Shown: positions 9,635 to 21,520, counted from the first letter of the stretch. The stretch is DNA of 64,000 nt from Pseudomonas sp. 8AS (GCF_902506505.1 NZ_LR733406.1:2132117-2196116), one strand, 5' to 3'. Numbers and translations are program-made. The notes: generated by a model from the letters alone, not told the origin.

Positions 9635-10648
9635 ATGTCCAAGCTTTTCGATATCGCCGTGATCGGTGCCACCGGCACTGTCGGTGAAACCCTGGTGCAA
9701 CTGCTCGAAGAGCGCGCCTTTCCGCTGGCCAGTCTGCATCTGCTGGCCGGTAGCGCCTCGGCGGGGCAGTCGGTGCCATTCAAGGGCAAGAACCTGCGGG
9801 TGCGCGAGCTGGCCGACTTCGACTTCGCCACGGTGCAGCTGGTGTTCTTCTGTGCGGGCGCGTCCGTCACCCAGGCCTATGCGGCGAAGGCCCAGGGCGC
9901 CGGTTGCACGGTGATCGACCTGAGCGGCGCGCTGCCCCAGCAGCAGGCGCCGCGCCTGGTGCCGGAGGTCAATGCCGAGCTGTTGGCCGGGTTGCAGGCG
10001 CCTTTTCTGCTGAGCAGTCCGCAGCCGCTGGTGGTGGCCTTGGCGCTGGTGCTGGCACCGTTGCGGGCTGCGCTGGCGCTGCAGAAGGTTAGCGTGATGG
10101 CGGCCCTGGCGGTGTCCAGCCAGGGGCGCGAGGGGATTGCCGAACTGGCCCGGCAGACCACCGAACTGCTCAACATGCGCCCGCTGGAGTCCAAGGTGTT
10201 CGACCGGCAGATCGCCTTCAACCTGCTGGCCCAGGTCGGCGGGCTGGAGGAAGAGGGTGGTCACGCGCTGCTGGAGCGCCAGCTGGCCGAGGAGCTGAAG
10301 CAGGTGCTGGCGCTGCCGCAGCTGCGCGTCGCGGCCACCTGCGTGCAGGCGCCGGTGTTCTTCGGCGACAGCCTGGCCGTTTCGCTGCAGGCCGCCGAAA
10401 CCGTGGATATTGCCCAGGTCGCCCGGCTGCTGGAGGCGCAGGAGGGCATCGAGCTGGTCGAGGCCGGCGATTATCCGAGCGTGGTCGGCGACGCCGTGGG
10501 GCAGGACGAGGTGTATGTGGGGCGTCTGCGCACGGGGCTGGATGATCCGGCCGAACTCAATTTGTGGATTGCGTCTGATAATGTGCGAAAAGGCTCCGCG
10601 CTAAATGCTGTGCAAATAGGCGAGTTATTGATAAAACACTATCTGTAA
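9635..10648 (+). CDS. aspartate-semialdehyde dehydrogenase-like protein (Usg-1 type), catalytic Cys absent
   Basis: A 337-residue protein with the Asd fold: N-terminal VIGATGTVGETLVQLLEER, and a C-terminal stretch with EVYVGRLRTGLDD. Where true enzymes have the N-P-N-C catalytic loop, this protein reads S-P-Q-P (residues 128-131), so the nucleophilic cysteine is replaced by proline. It is therefore unlikely to be an active dehydrogenase and resembles the Usg-1 paralogues often found beside asd and truA. Its role is unknown. fimV follows after about 150 bp. Confidence 0.88.
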   Translation: MSKLFDIAVIGATGTVGETLVQLLEERAFPLASLHLLAGSASAGQSVPFKGKNLRVRELADFDFATVQLVFFCAGASVTQAYAAKAQGAGCTVIDLSGALPQQQAPRLVPEVNAELLAGLQAPFLLSSPQPLVVALALVLAPLRAALALQKVSVMAALAVSSQGREGIAELARQTTELLNMRPLESKVFDRQIAFNLLAQVGGLEEEGGHALLERQLAEELKQVLALPQLRVAATCVQAPVFFGDSLAVSLQAAETVDIAQVARLLEAQEGIELVEAGDYPSVVGDAVGQDEVYVGRLRTGLDDPAELNLWIASDNVRKGSALNAVQIGELLIKHYL

Positions 10649-10801
10649 AAGATACTTAGCCCCAAATTTGAAGAATTTTTCTAGCTTGGCAATACTGGTT
10701 TGGCTGTTCGCTGACGGGGAACCGCTGTAGGCGGGTGCAGGCAGTGACCTTCAAAATCCTCTCGATTATCGAGAAAAAAAGATAAAACAAGGGATTACGC
10801 T

Positions 10802-13579
10802 ATGGTTCGGGTTCGCAAACTGGTGCTGGCAATCGCCGCTGCTTCGGCGCTGACCTCCGGTACGGCGCATGCGCTCGGGCTGGGGGAAGTTACCCTCAAG
10901 TCCTCGCTGAGCCAGCCGTTGGTGGCGGAAATCGATTTGCTCGAGGTGCGCGATCTCGGCACTGCCGAGGTGATTCCGGCATTGGCGTCCCCGGAGGAGT
11001 TCAACAAGGCTGGCGTCGATCGCCAGTACTTCCTGACCGACCTCAAGTTCACGCCGGTGATCAAGCCCAACGGCAAGAGCGTGATTCGCATCACCTCCAG
11101 CAAGCCGGTGAACGAGCCCTACCTGAATTTCCTGGTGGAAGTGCTGTGGCCCAACGGTCGCCTGCTGCGGGAATACACCCTGCTGCTCGACCCGCCGCTC
11201 TACTCGCCGCAACCGGTAGTGGCCGCGGCCCCGCGCCTGCCGGTCGCCGCCCCGGTGTCGGCTCCGGCGCCCCGTCCGCAGGCTGCTGCGCCGACCCCGC
11301 GTCCAGTCGCTCCGTCTGCGGCCCCGCTCGCCAGCCGACCAGCCGCGCCGGCCAGCAGTGCGCCCAGCCAGATCCAGGGTAACGAATACAAGACCACCTC
11401 CAGCGATACGCTGTGGGAAATCGCCCAGCGCACCCGTCAGGGCGGCTCCGTGCATCAGGCCATGCTGGCGATCCAGGAACTCAATCCGGATGCCTTCGTC
11501 GACGGCAACATCAATCGACTGAAGAGCGGCCAGGTGCTGCGTCTGCCCGATGATCAGCAGATCAAGAGCCGCAGCCAGGCCGAGGCCATCGCCCAGGTTA
11601 CCGCGCAGAATACCGCCTGGCGCGAAGGTCGCAGCCTGGCCAGTACCGGTTCGCGTCAGCTGGACGCGACCAAGCGTTCCGAGGCCGGCGCCGCGCCAGC
11701 CAAGGCCGAAAGCAAGGACAGCCTGAAGCTGGTGGCCGCCGAGAGCGGCAAGTCGGCCGGTGGCAGCGAGAAGGGCGTCGGCGACAACAAGGCGCTCAAC
11801 GACCAACTGGCCGTGACCAAGGAAAGCCTGGACTCCACTCGTCGTGAAAACGAAGAGCTGAAGGGACGCATGACCGATCTGCAGAGCCAGCTGGACAAGC
11901 TGCAGAAGCTGATCGCCCTGAAAGACAACCAACTGGCCAAGCTGCAATCCGATCTGGCTAGCCAGCCGGCGGCCGCTCCGGCTGCACCGGCGCAGCCTGC
12001 CGCACCGGTAGAGGCCAAGCCGCAGGCAGTCGAGCCCGCCGCTGCCAAGCCGGTTGAAGCCAAGCCAGCTGAGGCACCAGCCGTGCCGGCTCCGGTGGCG
12101 GAAGCCGTCAAGCCGGCCACCCCCGACTACAACTACAGCGAAGAGCCGGCCGCCAAGGTCGAGGCGCCCAAGCCCGTAGTCGCCGCCCCGGCGCCGGCTG
12201 CTCCGGCCAAGCCTGCAGCACCCGCCAAGCCGGCTCCGGTCGTGGCCGCCGAGCCGCAGCCGAGCAGCTTCATCGATGACCTGCTGGCCAACCCGATGCT
12301 GCTCGGCGCCGTCGGCGGCGGTGCGCTGCTGGCGCTGCTGGTCGGCCTGATGGTGCTGTCGCGGCGCAATGCGATGAAGGAAGCCGAGCTGCAGAACAGC
12401 CTGGCCAGCGACGATCTGGGCAGCACCTTCGAAGCCGATCTGGACATGCCGCAAGACAGCTTCGCCGAGCTGGGCGATGCTTCTGCGCAAACCGTGGTGC
12501 GCGAGCAGGAACGTGTCGCACCGCAAACCGCCGATGCCCTGGGTGAGGCGGATATCTACATCGCCTACGGCAAGTTCAGCCAGGCCGCCGAGCTGCTGCT
12601 GAATGCCATCAACGACGAGCCGCAGCGCGCCGATCTGCGCCTGAAACTGATGGAAGTCTATGCCGAGCTGGGCGACCGCGACGGTTTTGCCCGCCAGGAC
12701 CAGGAACTGCGCGAGATCGGTGGCGCTGCCGCCAATGTCGACCAGCTCAAGGTCAAGTATCCGGCCATGATCGCGGCAGCCGCTGGCAGCATGGCGGCGC
12801 TGGATGACATGGACTCCTTCAGTCTCGACGATCTGACCCTGGACGAGCCTTCCGCTCCGGCCAAGGGCGCCGATCTGGATGACGCCTTCGACCTGAGCCT
12901 GGATGAGCTGGAAAGCGACCTGCAGGATGCACCCAAGCTGGCCGATGCCGACCTGGATGCCCTGAGCTTCGACGCCCCGGTTGCCGAGCCCAGCGCGGCC
13001 GCTGACCTGGATTTCGATCTGGACCTCGGCGTCGACAGCACGGCTGACGCGCTGGAGTTGGGCGACGATCTGGCTGACTTCAGCCTGGATCTGCCGGCCG
13101 ACAGCAAGCCCGGCGAGCTGGCCGATGACGACTTCATGCTCAGCCTGGAAGATGAACCGGCGGTGTCGCTGAGCTCTGCTCCGGTCGAAGCCGAACTGGA
13201 TATGTCGGCCGATTTCGATCTGTCGCTGGCCGATGAGCCGGCTGCGACCGTGCCTGCCGCCGACAGCTTTGCTGCACAACTGGATGAGGTCAGTGCCGAA
13301 CTGGAACAAATGAGCGGCGGTCTGGATGATGAGCTGCTAACCGACGACCTGGCCTTTGCCCCAGTGCAAGAGCCGGCCGCAGCCGCAGGACTGGATATGG
13401 ACGACGATTTCGACTTCCTGTCGGGCACCGATGAGACCGCGACCAAGCTGGATCTGGCGCGGGCCTATATCGACATGGGCGACACCGAAGGTGCTCGTGA
13501 TATCCTCGACGAAGTAGTCGCCGAAGGTAATGAAGGTCAGCAGCAGGAAGCGCGCGAGCTGATCGGTAAACTGGTCTGA
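10802..13579 (+). CDS. fimV: FimV, peptidoglycan-binding polar hub protein
   Basis: FimV (925 aa) is a bitopic inner-membrane protein that organises the cell pole, including type IV pili and, in P. aeruginosa, cAMP signalling and T2SS positioning. Visible in order: signal peptide ending AHA (residue about 23); conserved periplasmic region LGLGEVTLKSSLSQPLVAEI; LysM domain at about 195-250; coiled coil about 330-385; a proline/alanine-rich linker; transmembrane helix about 500-520 (LLGAVGGGALLALLVGLMVL); a cytoplasmic TPR-like part; a very acidic D/E-rich stretch; and the conserved C-terminal FimV domain (KLDLARAYIDMGDTEGARDI). An AAGGG precedes the ATG. No secure promoter is seen in the 150 bp upstream. 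Confidence 0.95.
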   Translation: MVRVRKLVLAIAAASALTSGTAHALGLGEVTLKSSLSQPLVAEIDLLEVRDLGTAEVIPALASPEEFNKAGVDRQYFLTDLKFTPVIKPNGKSVIRITSSKPVNEPYLNFLVEVLWPNGRLLREYTLLLDPPLYSPQPVVAAAPRLPVAAPVSAPAPRPQAAAPTPRPVAPSAAPLASRPAAPASSAPSQIQGNEYKTTSSDTLWEIAQRTRQGGSVHQAMLAIQELNPDAFVDGNINRLKSGQVLRLPDDQQIKSRSQAEAIAQVTAQNTAWREGRSLASTGSRQLDATKRSEAGAAPAKAESKDSLKLVAAESGKSAGGSEKGVGDNKALNDQLAVTKESLDSTRRENEELKGRMTDLQSQLDKLQKLIALKDNQLAKLQSDLASQPAAAPAAPAQPAAPVEAKPQAVEPAAAKPVEAKPAEAPAVPAPVAEAVKPATPDYNYSEEPAAKVEAPKPVVAAPAPAAPAKPAAPAKPAPVVAAEPQPSSFIDDLLANPMLLGAVGGGALLALLVGLMVLSRRNAMKEAELQNSLASDDLGSTFEADLDMPQDSFAELGDASAQTVVREQERVAPQTADALGEADIYIAYGKFSQAAELLLNAINDEPQRADLRLKLMEVYAELGDRDGFARQDQELREIGGAAANVDQLKVKYPAMIAAAAGSMAALDDMDSFSLDDLTLDEPSAPAKGADLDDAFDLSLDELESDLQDAPKLADADLDALSFDAPVAEPSAAADLDFDLDLGVDSTADALELGDDLADFSLDLPADSKPGELADDDFMLSLEDEPAVSLSSAPVEAELDMSADFDLSLADEPAATVPAADSFAAQLDEVSAELEQMSGGLDDELLTDDLAFAPVQEPAAAAGLDMDDDFDFLSGTDETATKLDLARAYIDMGDTEGARDILDEVVAEGNEGQQQEARELIGKLV

Positions 13580-13582
13580 TAC

Positions 13583-14449
13583 ATGTCTGAAGCAGTACCA
13601 ACAGCGGCAGCCGATTCGGCTGCCGTTGGCATTTCCAGGATTGCCCTGGGCGTCGAATACCGGGGCTCGCGTTATCGCGGCTTCCAGCGCCAGCGCGCCG
13701 GGGTGCCGTCGATTCAGGAGAGTCTGGAGAAGGCCCTGTCCAAGGTCGCCGGCGGCGCGCCGGTGGTCTTGAGCTGCGCCGGTCGCACCGATGCGCTGGT
13801 GCATGCCAGCGGCCAGGTGGTGCATTTCGACACCAGTGTCGAGCGCACCATGCATTCCTGGGTGATGGGCGCCAACCTCAACTTGCCGGCGGATATCAGC
13901 GTCACCTGGGCCAAGGCCATGCCGCCCGAGTTCGATGCACGCTTCAGTGCCATGGCGCGGCGCTACCGCTACGTGATCTACAACGACCAGATCCGCCCGG
14001 CGCACATGGCCGAAGAAGTGACCTGGAACCACCGGCCGCTGGATGTCGAGCGTATGCGCGCGGCGGCGCGCTACCTGATCGGCACCCATGACTTCAGCGC
14101 CTTCCGCGCGCGTCAGTGCCAGGCCAAGTCGCCGGTCAAGACGGTGCATCACCTGGAGCTGCTCGAGCATGGGCGCTTCATCGTGCTGGATATCCGCGCC
14201 AATGCCTTTCTCCATCACATGGTGCGCAACTTCGCCGGGGTGCTGATGACCATCGGTGCCGGCGAGCGGCCGGTGGAGTGGGTGGCCGAGGTGCTGGAAA
14301 GCCGTGTGCGCCGCACCGGCGGGGTGACCGCCCATCCTTACGGCCTGTACCTGGTGCAGGTGGAATACCCGGCGCAGTTCGACCTGCCGCAGCGCTACCT
14401 GGGGCCGCACTTCCTCTCCGGCTTGCCGGATGTGATGGCGGGCGCATAA
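13583..14449 (+). CDS. truA: tRNA pseudouridine(38-40) synthase
   Basis: TruA (288 aa) converts U38-U40 in tRNA anticodon arms to pseudouridine. The catalytic aspartate is D70 in [15 protein letters not shown], and the family's RRYRYVIYN and [12 protein letters not shown] motifs follow. It begins 3 bp after the fimV stop, so it is translated from the same message. The N-terminal 18 residues are extra relative to the conserved [16 protein letters not shown] start. The first ATG is kept because of its position right after fimV. Confidence 0.96.
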   Translation: MSEAVPTAAADSAAVGISRIALGVEYRGSRYRGFQRQRAGVPSIQESLEKALSKVAGGAPVVLSCAGRTDALVHASGQVVHFDTSVERTMHSWVMGANLNLPADISVTWAKAMPPEFDARFSAMARRYRYVIYNDQIRPAHMAEEVTWNHRPLDVERMRAAARYLIGTHDFSAFRARQCQAKSPVKTVHHLELLEHGRFIVLDIRANAFLHHMVRNFAGVLMTIGAGERPVEWVAEVLESRVRRTGGVTAHPYGLYLVQVEYPAQFDLPQRYLGPHFLSGLPDVMAGA

Positions 14450-14532
14450 GCGCTCGTGATGGCGCGAAAAAACGCTCAACAGCGTCCTGGGCCTTTTGCT
14501 ACCATCGTTTTTTCCCTACAAGGTGTCCCTAC

Positions 14533-15153
14533 TTGTCAGCCGTTCGCAGCAAAATTTGTGGCATCACCCGGGTCGAGGATGCGCTTGCCGCGGCCGCGGC
14601 CGGTGCCGATGCCATCGGCCTGGTGTTCTACGCCAAGAGTCCGCGCGCGGTCAGCGTGGCGCAGGCGCGGCAGATCATCGCCGCCTTGCCGCCTTTCGTG
14701 ACGACGGTGGGCCTGTTCGTCGATGCCGGGCGCGACGAGCTGCGGCAGATCCTGGCGCAGGTGCCGCTGGATCTTTTGCAGTTCCACGGCGATGAGCGCG
14801 CGGAGCAGTGCGAGGGGCACGGCAGGCCCTATATCAAGGCCTTGCGGGTCAAGGCCGGTGACGATGTGGCGGCGCAGGTGGCCCGTTATCCGGGGGCTGC
14901 CGGTGTGCTGCTGGATACCTTCGTCGAAGGCGTTCCCGGCGGTACGGGCCTGGCGTTCGACTGGTCGCTGGTGCCGGCCGACTTGTCCAAACCGGTGATC
15001 CTGGCCGGTGGCCTGACCCCTGAGAATGTCGCGGCGGCGATTGCTCGTGTGCGCCCTTATGCGGTGGATGTCAGTGGTGGCGTGGAATCGGCCAAGGGCA
15101 TCAAGGATGCGGACAAGATCAGGGCTTTTATTCGTGCGGCGCAGGGTGGCTGA
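14533..15153 (+). CDS. trpF: phosphoribosylanthranilate isomerase (TTG start)
   Basis: TrpF (206 aa) isomerises N-(5-phosphoribosyl)anthranilate in tryptophan synthesis. The protein starts [20 protein letters not shown] and carries [33 protein letters not shown] and [10 protein letters not shown]. No ATG or GTG fits this beginning. A TTG at 14533 lies 7 nt after AAGGTG (14520-14525) and yields exactly the family N-terminus, so TTG is the start. A longer reading frame runs back into truA and has no family similarity there. trpB and trpA are not nearby, as is usual in pseudomonads. Confidence 0.95.
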   Translation: MSAVRSKICGITRVEDALAAAAAGADAIGLVFYAKSPRAVSVAQARQIIAALPPFVTTVGLFVDAGRDELRQILAQVPLDLLQFHGDERAEQCEGHGRPYIKALRVKAGDDVAAQVARYPGAAGVLLDTFVEGVPGGTGLAFDWSLVPADLSKPVILAGGLTPENVAAAIARVRPYAVDVSGGVESAKGIKDADKIRAFIRAAQGG

Positions 15154-15294
15154 TGTGACGGGCCGGCAGTGCCTGCCGTCCATAAGCTGTCTTTGAATTG
15201 TCCCGCAGGGTCCGCTTCGGCTGGGTTTGGCGGGCCGCGAGTATGAGTTTGCCGGGATTGTAGAGTCGTCCCGGGTCAGCTACGGAGAGTGAGC

Positions 15295-16185
15295 ATGAGC
15301 AACTGGTTGAGAGAAAAACTGATCCCTTCGATCATGCGTTCCGAGGTCAAGAAGAGCTCGGTGCCGGAAGGCCTGTGGCACAAGTGTCCGTCCTGCGACG
15401 CCGTGCTGTATCGCCCCGAGCTGGAAAAGACCGAAGATGTCTGCCCCAAGTGCAACCATCACATGCGTATCGATGCGCGCAGCCGCCTGGACATTTTCCT
15501 CGACCCGGAAGGGCGCGAGGAGATCGGTGCCGAGCTGGAGCCGGTCGATCGCCTGAAGTTTCGTGACAGCAAGAAGTACAAGGATCGCCTGAGCGCCGCG
15601 CAGAAGGATACCGGCGAGAAGGATGCGCTGGTGTCCATGAGCGGTACCCTGCTCGGCATGCCGATCGTCACCTGCGCCTTCGAGTTCAGCTTCATGGGCG
15701 GCTCCATGGGCGCCATCGTCGGCGAGCGCTTCGTGCGTGCCGCCAACGTCGCCCTGGAAAAACGCTGCCCGCTGGTGTGCTTCGCCGCTTCCGGCGGTGC
15801 GCGCATGCAGGAGGCGTTGATCTCGCTGATGCAGATGGCCAAGACCTCCGCCGTGCTGGCGCGCCTGCGCGAGGAGGGCATTCCCTTCATCTCCGTGCTG
15901 ACCGACCCGGTCTACGGCGGGGTTTCCGCCAGCCTGGCCATGCTCGGTGACGTGATAGTCGCCGAGCCGCGCGCGCTGATCGGCTTCGCCGGTCCGCGGG
16001 TGATCGAGCAGACCGTGCGCGAGAAGCTGCCGGAAGGCTTCCAGCGCAGCGAGTTCCTCCTCGAACACGGCGCCATCGACATGATCATTCATCGTCAGGA
16101 GCTGCGCCCGCGTCTGGCCCGCCTGCTGGCGCAACTGCAGCACCTGCCGGCTCCCACCCTGGCCCAGGTTCCGGCCACGGCATGA
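15295..16185 (+). CDS. accD: acetyl-CoA carboxylase carboxyltransferase subunit beta
   Basis: AccD (296 aa) is the zinc-containing carboxyltransferase subunit that, with AccA, makes malonyl-CoA. The four-cysteine zinc ribbon is C31, C34, C50 and C53 (CPSC, CPKC), followed by the crotonase-type core with [25 protein letters not shown] and [15 protein letters not shown]. The start is the ATG at 15295, after GGAGAG; an in-frame GTG two codons upstream overlaps that ribosome-binding site. folC overlaps its stop by 4 nt. Confidence 0.97.
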   Translation: MSNWLREKLIPSIMRSEVKKSSVPEGLWHKCPSCDAVLYRPELEKTEDVCPKCNHHMRIDARSRLDIFLDPEGREEIGAELEPVDRLKFRDSKKYKDRLSAAQKDTGEKDALVSMSGTLLGMPIVTCAFEFSFMGGSMGAIVGERFVRAANVALEKRCPLVCFAASGGARMQEALISLMQMAKTSAVLARLREEGIPFISVLTDPVYGGVSASLAMLGDVIVAEPRALIGFAGPRVIEQTVREKLPEGFQRSEFLLEHGAIDMIIHRQELRPRLARLLAQLQHLPAPTLAQVPATA

Positions 16186-17483
16186 GTGAGCGTACCCTCG
16201 CCGACTGGCTCGCCTACCTCGAGCAGCTGCACCCCAGCGCCATCGACATGGGCCTGGAGCGCTGCCAGCAGGTGCTCGAGCGACTCGGCCTGGGGCGGCT
16301 TGCGCCGCGGGTGATCACGGTCACCGGCACCAATGGCAAGGGTTCCACCTGTGCTTTCCTGGCCTCGCTGCTTCAGCAGCAGGGCCTGCGCGTCGGGGTT
16401 TACAGCTCCCCGCACCTGTTGCGCTACAACGAGCGGGTACAGGTCGCCGGTCAGCAGGCCGACGATGCCGCCCTGTGCGCGGCCTTCGCTGCGGTCGAGG
16501 CCGCGCGTGGCGAGATTTCCCTGACCTACTTCGAAATGGGCACCCTGGCGGCGTTCTGGTTGTTCGAGCGTGCCGGCCTGGATGCGCTGGTGCTGGAAGT
16601 CGGCCTGGGCGGACGGCTGGATGCGGTCAATCTGATCGACGCCGACCTGGCGCTGATCACCAGCATCGGCATCGATCACGCCGACTGGCTGGGCGACAGC
16701 CGCGAGTCGGTGGCTTTCGAAAAGGCTGGGATCCTGCGCCAGGGCAAGCCTGCGCTGTGCGGCGACCTCGATCCGCCGCGACCGCTGCTGGAGCGGGTGG
16801 CTGCGCTCGATTGCCCGTTCTTCCTGCGCGGGCGCGACTATGACCTCGCCATCGGCGAGCAGGGCTGGCACTGGTGGGGGCTGAATGCGGCCGGCGCCGT
16901 GCTGGAGCTGCACGACCTGCCGCTGCTCGATCTGCCCATGGAAAATGCGGCCCTGGCCCTGCAGGCCTATGCCCAGCTGGATCTGTCCTGGCAGGCTGAG
17001 GATATTCGCGCCGCCTTGCTGAATACCCGCGTCACAGGCCGCCTGGATCGTCGCCAGCTGCACTGGCAGGGCAAGACCCTGCAGCTGCTGCTGGATGTCG
17101 GGCATAACCCGCATGCGGCCGATTACCTGGCTACCCGCCTGGCGGCACGGCCGCCGCAGGGGCGGCGCCTGGCGGTGTTCGGCCTGTTGCAGGACAAGGA
17201 TCTGGTCGGGGTGCTGAAGCCCCTGCTGGGCGAAGTGCAGGGCTGGGCGGTGGCGCCGCTGCCGAGCCCGCGTAGCCGGCCGACCGGTGAGCTGCAGGCG
17301 GCCTTGGCCAATCTGGGTGCCAGCGCGCTTGCCTGCGACAGCGTTGCCGAGGCATTGTTGGCACAGTGCCGACAGGCGACGGCCGAAGATGAGATTCTCG
17401 TGTTCGGATCTTTCTATTGTGTGGCCGAGGCCCTGGAGTGGCTGGGGCAACAGGCGGAGGCGGGTAATGGCTGTGCTGGATAA
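16182..17483 (+). CDS. folC: dihydrofolate synthase/folylpolyglutamate synthase
   Basis: FolC (433 aa) ligates glutamate to dihydropteroate and folates. The Mur-ligase-type P-loop [18 protein letters not shown] lies near residue 48, followed by [15 protein letters not shown], the [12 protein letters not shown] box and the C-terminal [12 protein letters not shown]. It overlaps accD by ATGA and the next gene by 17 nt, which indicates a coupled accD-folC-SPOR operon. Confidence 0.96.
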   Translation: MSERTLADWLAYLEQLHPSAIDMGLERCQQVLERLGLGRLAPRVITVTGTNGKGSTCAFLASLLQQQGLRVGVYSSPHLLRYNERVQVAGQQADDAALCAAFAAVEAARGEISLTYFEMGTLAAFWLFERAGLDALVLEVGLGGRLDAVNLIDADLALITSIGIDHADWLGDSRESVAFEKAGILRQGKPALCGDLDPPRPLLERVAALDCPFFLRGRDYDLAIGEQGWHWWGLNAAGAVLELHDLPLLDLPMENAALALQAYAQLDLSWQAEDIRAALLNTRVTGRLDRRQLHWQGKTLQLLLDVGHNPHAADYLATRLAARPPQGRRLAVFGLLQDKDLVGVLKPLLGEVQGWAVAPLPSPRSRPTGELQAALANLGASALACDSVAEALLAQCRQATAEDEILVFGSFYCVAEALEWLGQQAEAGNGCAG

Positions 17484-18051
17484 AGGGCTGAAGCAGCGAA
17501 TCGTCGGGGCACTGGTGCTGGTGGCGCTGGCGGTTATCTTCCTGCCGATGCTGTTTTCCCGTGAGGACGAGCTGCGCCAGGTGGTGGTGGATGCGCCCGC
17601 GCTGCCGCAGGCCCCGGCGATCCCCGAGGTGGCGCTGGACCCGGTCGAGGTGCCGCAGCCGATTGCCGAGGAACAGGTGCCGCCGGTCGAGCCGCTGGAT
17701 GTACCCGAGGTCGCCGAAGCACCGACAGAGGCCGCGCCGGCTGCCGTGGCGCCGGTCGAGCCGAGCCAGCCCGTGGCACCGGCAGAGCCGGCACGCCTGG
17801 ATGCCAGCAGCCTGCCGGTCAGCTGGTCGGTGCAGCTGGCCAGCCTGTCCAGCCGCAGCGGCGCCGAAGAACTGCAGAAGAAGCTGCGCAGCCAGGGCTA
17901 CAACGCCTACGTGCGTACGTTCGAGGGGATGAACCGGGTGTTTGTCGGGCCGCTGGTCGAGCGCGCCGAAGCCGATCGCCTGCGCGACCAGCTCAATCGC
18001 CAGCAGAAGCTCAACGGCTTCGTCGTGCGTTTCCAGCCGGAAACCAACTGA
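17467..18051 (+). CDS. SPOR-domain inner-membrane protein (DedD-like)
   Basis: A 194-residue bitopic protein: short cytoplasmic lead with LDKGLKQR, a transmembrane helix (IVGALVLVALAVIFLPMLF, residues about 12-30), a long proline/valine/glutamate-rich periplasmic linker, and a C-terminal SPOR domain (SWSVQLASLSSRSGAEELQ onward) of the type that binds denuded glycan at the septum. This suggests a cell-division-associated role like DedD. The start is the ATG at 17467, 6 nt after GGAGG and inside the end of folC; the frame is open further upstream only as a shadow of folC. Confidence 0.88.
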   Translation: MAVLDKGLKQRIVGALVLVALAVIFLPMLFSREDELRQVVVDAPALPQAPAIPEVALDPVEVPQPIAEEQVPPVEPLDVPEVAEAPTEAAPAAVAPVEPSQPVAPAEPARLDASSLPVSWSVQLASLSSRSGAEELQKKLRSQGYNAYVRTFEGMNRVFVGPLVERAEADRLRDQLNRQQKLNGFVVRFQPETN

Positions 18052-18158
18052 TTGCGCCGGCCCTGCGCGAGGCCGGGCCGCGGCTGCGCAAAGCCGACTT
18101 ACCCGATGGGGCTTGGCTCTGTTAAAATCCGCCGCCTTTCCCGTCTGTAGGCAGCATC

Positions 18159-18722
18159 GTGGCATTCACTTGGGTCGATTGGGCGATCATCGCCGTCATC
18201 GCCATTTCCAGTTTGATCAGCCTCAAGCGCGGCTTCTTCAAGGAAGCCCTGTCGCTGCTGACCTGGATCATCGCCGGTGTGGTCGCCTGGATGTTCGGCG
18301 GCGCCCTGTCGCAGCACCTCACGGAACTCATCGAAACCCCGTCGATGCGGGTCATCGCCGCCTGCGCCATGCTGTTCATCGCCACCCTCCTGGTCGGTGC
18401 GCTGGTCAATTTCCTTATCGGTGAGCTGATCCGGGTCACCGGACTGTCGGGCACCGACCGTTTTCTCGGCATGGTCTTCGGCGCGGCGCGTGGGGCCCTG
18501 CTGGTGGTGGTGCTGGTCGGGCTGGTCAGCCTGGCGCCGGTGCAACAGGACAAATGGTGGCAGCAGTCGAGTCTGATGCCGCATTTTCTGATGGTGGCGG
18601 ACTGGTCGAAGAACCTGATTCTCAGTCTGTCCAGTCAGTGGTTGGCGAGCGGCATCAGCGCGCCGGCCGATCTGCCGTTCAAAGAGGTACTGGTGCAGCC
18701 CAAGCTGCCCGAGAGCCTGTAG
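18159..18722 (+). CDS. cvpA: CvpA family inner-membrane protein
   Basis: A 187-residue protein with four hydrophobic segments, starting FTWVDWAIIAVIAISSLISL and including SLKRGFFKEALSLLTWIIAG and the FGAARGALLVVVLVGL stretch typical of CvpA (colicin V production) proteins. CvpA lies upstream of purF in many gammaproteobacteria, as here (35 bp apart). The start codon is GTG at 18159; no ATG fits the family N-terminus. Confidence 0.93.
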   Translation: MAFTWVDWAIIAVIAISSLISLKRGFFKEALSLLTWIIAGVVAWMFGGALSQHLTELIETPSMRVIAACAMLFIATLLVGALVNFLIGELIRVTGLSGTDRFLGMVFGAARGALLVVVLVGLVSLAPVQQDKWWQQSSLMPHFLMVADWSKNLILSLSSQWLASGISAPADLPFKEVLVQPKLPESL

Positions 18723-18757
18723 ATTTAGCCTGATCCACAACGTAGGGGTTGCGTCAC

Positions 18758-20263
<1,506 letters not shown>

Positions 20264-20273
20264 GGGCGAGCCG

Positions 20274-21485
20274 ATGAGCCAGGATTGGGAAGCAGGGCGG
20301 CTGGACAGCGATCTCGAGGGCGTGGGCTTCGATACCCTGGCCGTGCGCGCCGGGCAGCATCGTGGCCCGGAGGGTGAGCATGGCGAGGCCATGTTCCTCA
20401 CCTCCAGCTACGTGTTCCGCAGCGCTGCCGATGCCGCCGCGCGGTTTGCCGGCGAAGTGCCGGGCAACGTCTATTCGCGCTACACCAACCCCACCGTGCG
20501 CGCCTTCGAGGAGCGCATCGCCGCCCTGGAAGGCGCCGAGCAGGCGGTGGCCACCGCCTCCGGCATGGCGGCGATCCTGGCCATCGTCATGAGCCTGTGC
20601 AGCGCCGGCGACCACGTGCTGGTGTCGCGCAGCGTGTTCGGTTCGACCATCAGCCTGTTCGAGCGCTACCTGAAGCGCTTCGGCGTGCAGGTCGACTACC
20701 CGCCGCTGGCCGACCTGGCGGCCTGGGAAGCGGCGTTCAAGCCCAATACCAAGCTGCTGTTCGTCGAGTCGCCGTCCAATCCGCTGGCCGAACTGGTGGA
20801 TATCGCCGCCTTGGCGGAGATCGCCCATGCTCGCGACGCGTTGCTGGTGGTGGACAACTGCTTCTGCACTCCGGCGCTGCAGCAGCCGCTGAAGCTCGGC
20901 GCGGACATCATCATGCACTCGGCAACCAAGTACATCGACGGCCAGGGTCGTGGCCTGGGCGGCGTGGTCGCCGGACGCCGCGCGCAGATGGAGGCGATCG
21001 TCGGCTTCCTGCGCACCGCCGGGCCGACCCTCAGCCCGTTCAATGCCTGGATGTTCCTCAAGGGCCTGGAAACCCTGCGCGTGCGTATGCAGGCCCATTG
21101 CGCCAGTGCCCTGGAGCTGGCCCAGTGGCTGGAGCAGCAGCCGGGCATCGAGCATGTCTACTATGCCGGCCTGCCCAGCCACCCGCAGCACGAGTTGGCC
21201 AAGCGCCAGCAGAGCGGCTTCGGCGCGGTGGTCAGTTTCGAGGTCAAGGGTGGCAAGGAAGCGGCCTGGCGTTTCATCGACGCGACGAAGGTCATTTCGA
21301 TCACCACCAACCTGGGTGACACCAAGACCACCATCGCCCACCCGGCCACCACCTCCCACGGCCGCCTGTCGCCGCAGGAGCGGGCCAATGCCGGTATCCG
21401 CGACAACCTGATCCGGGTTGCCGTGGGCCTGGAAGACATCATTGATCTCAAGGCCGATCTGGCCCGCGGCTTGGCCGCGCTCTGA
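20274..21485 (+). CDS. metZ: O-succinylhomoserine sulfhydrylase
   Basis: MetZ (403 aa) is a PLP enzyme that makes homocysteine directly from O-succinylhomoserine and sulfide, the pseudomonad route to methionine. The Cys/Met-metabolism fold shows YSRYTNPTVRAFEERIAALE, ATASGMAAI, VDNCFCTPALQQP and the PLP lysine K219 in HSATKYIDGQGR. The purF-metZ arrangement matches P. aeruginosa. A strong hairpin follows the stop. Confidence 0.95.
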   Translation: MSQDWEAGRLDSDLEGVGFDTLAVRAGQHRGPEGEHGEAMFLTSSYVFRSAADAAARFAGEVPGNVYSRYTNPTVRAFEERIAALEGAEQAVATASGMAAILAIVMSLCSAGDHVLVSRSVFGSTISLFERYLKRFGVQVDYPPLADLAAWEAAFKPNTKLLFVESPSNPLAELVDIAALAEIAHARDALLVVDNCFCTPALQQPLKLGADIIMHSATKYIDGQGRGLGGVVAGRRAQMEAIVGFLRTAGPTLSPFNAWMFLKGLETLRVRMQAHCASALELAQWLEQQPGIEHVYYAGLPSHPQHELAKRQQSGFGAVVSFEVKGGKEAAWRFIDATKVISITTNLGDTKTTIAHPATTSHGRLSPQERANAGIRDNLIRVAVGLEDIIDLKADLARGLAAL

Positions 21486-21493
21486 GGTCGTGG

Positions 21494-21520
21494 CTGCCCG
21501 GCGGGCAAACCGCCGGGCAG
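21494..21520 (+). terminator. hairpin after metZ
   Basis: Perfect 11-bp stem CTGCCCGGCGG / CCGCCGGGCAG with a GCAAA loop, 8 bp after the metZ stop. There is no T-tract, so it may stabilise the 3' end rather than terminate efficiently. Confidence 0.5.

Noticed and set aside
10771..10791. CTCGAT-TATCGAG hairpin followed by A-run before fimV, as a terminator
   Set aside because: The stem is only 5-6 bp and the A-run would suit only minus-strand transcription, where no gene ends.
14456..14701. Short open frame beginning between truA and trpF (MMARKNAQQ...)
   Set aside because: It lies in another frame over trpF, whose TTG start and ribosome-binding site explain the region better.
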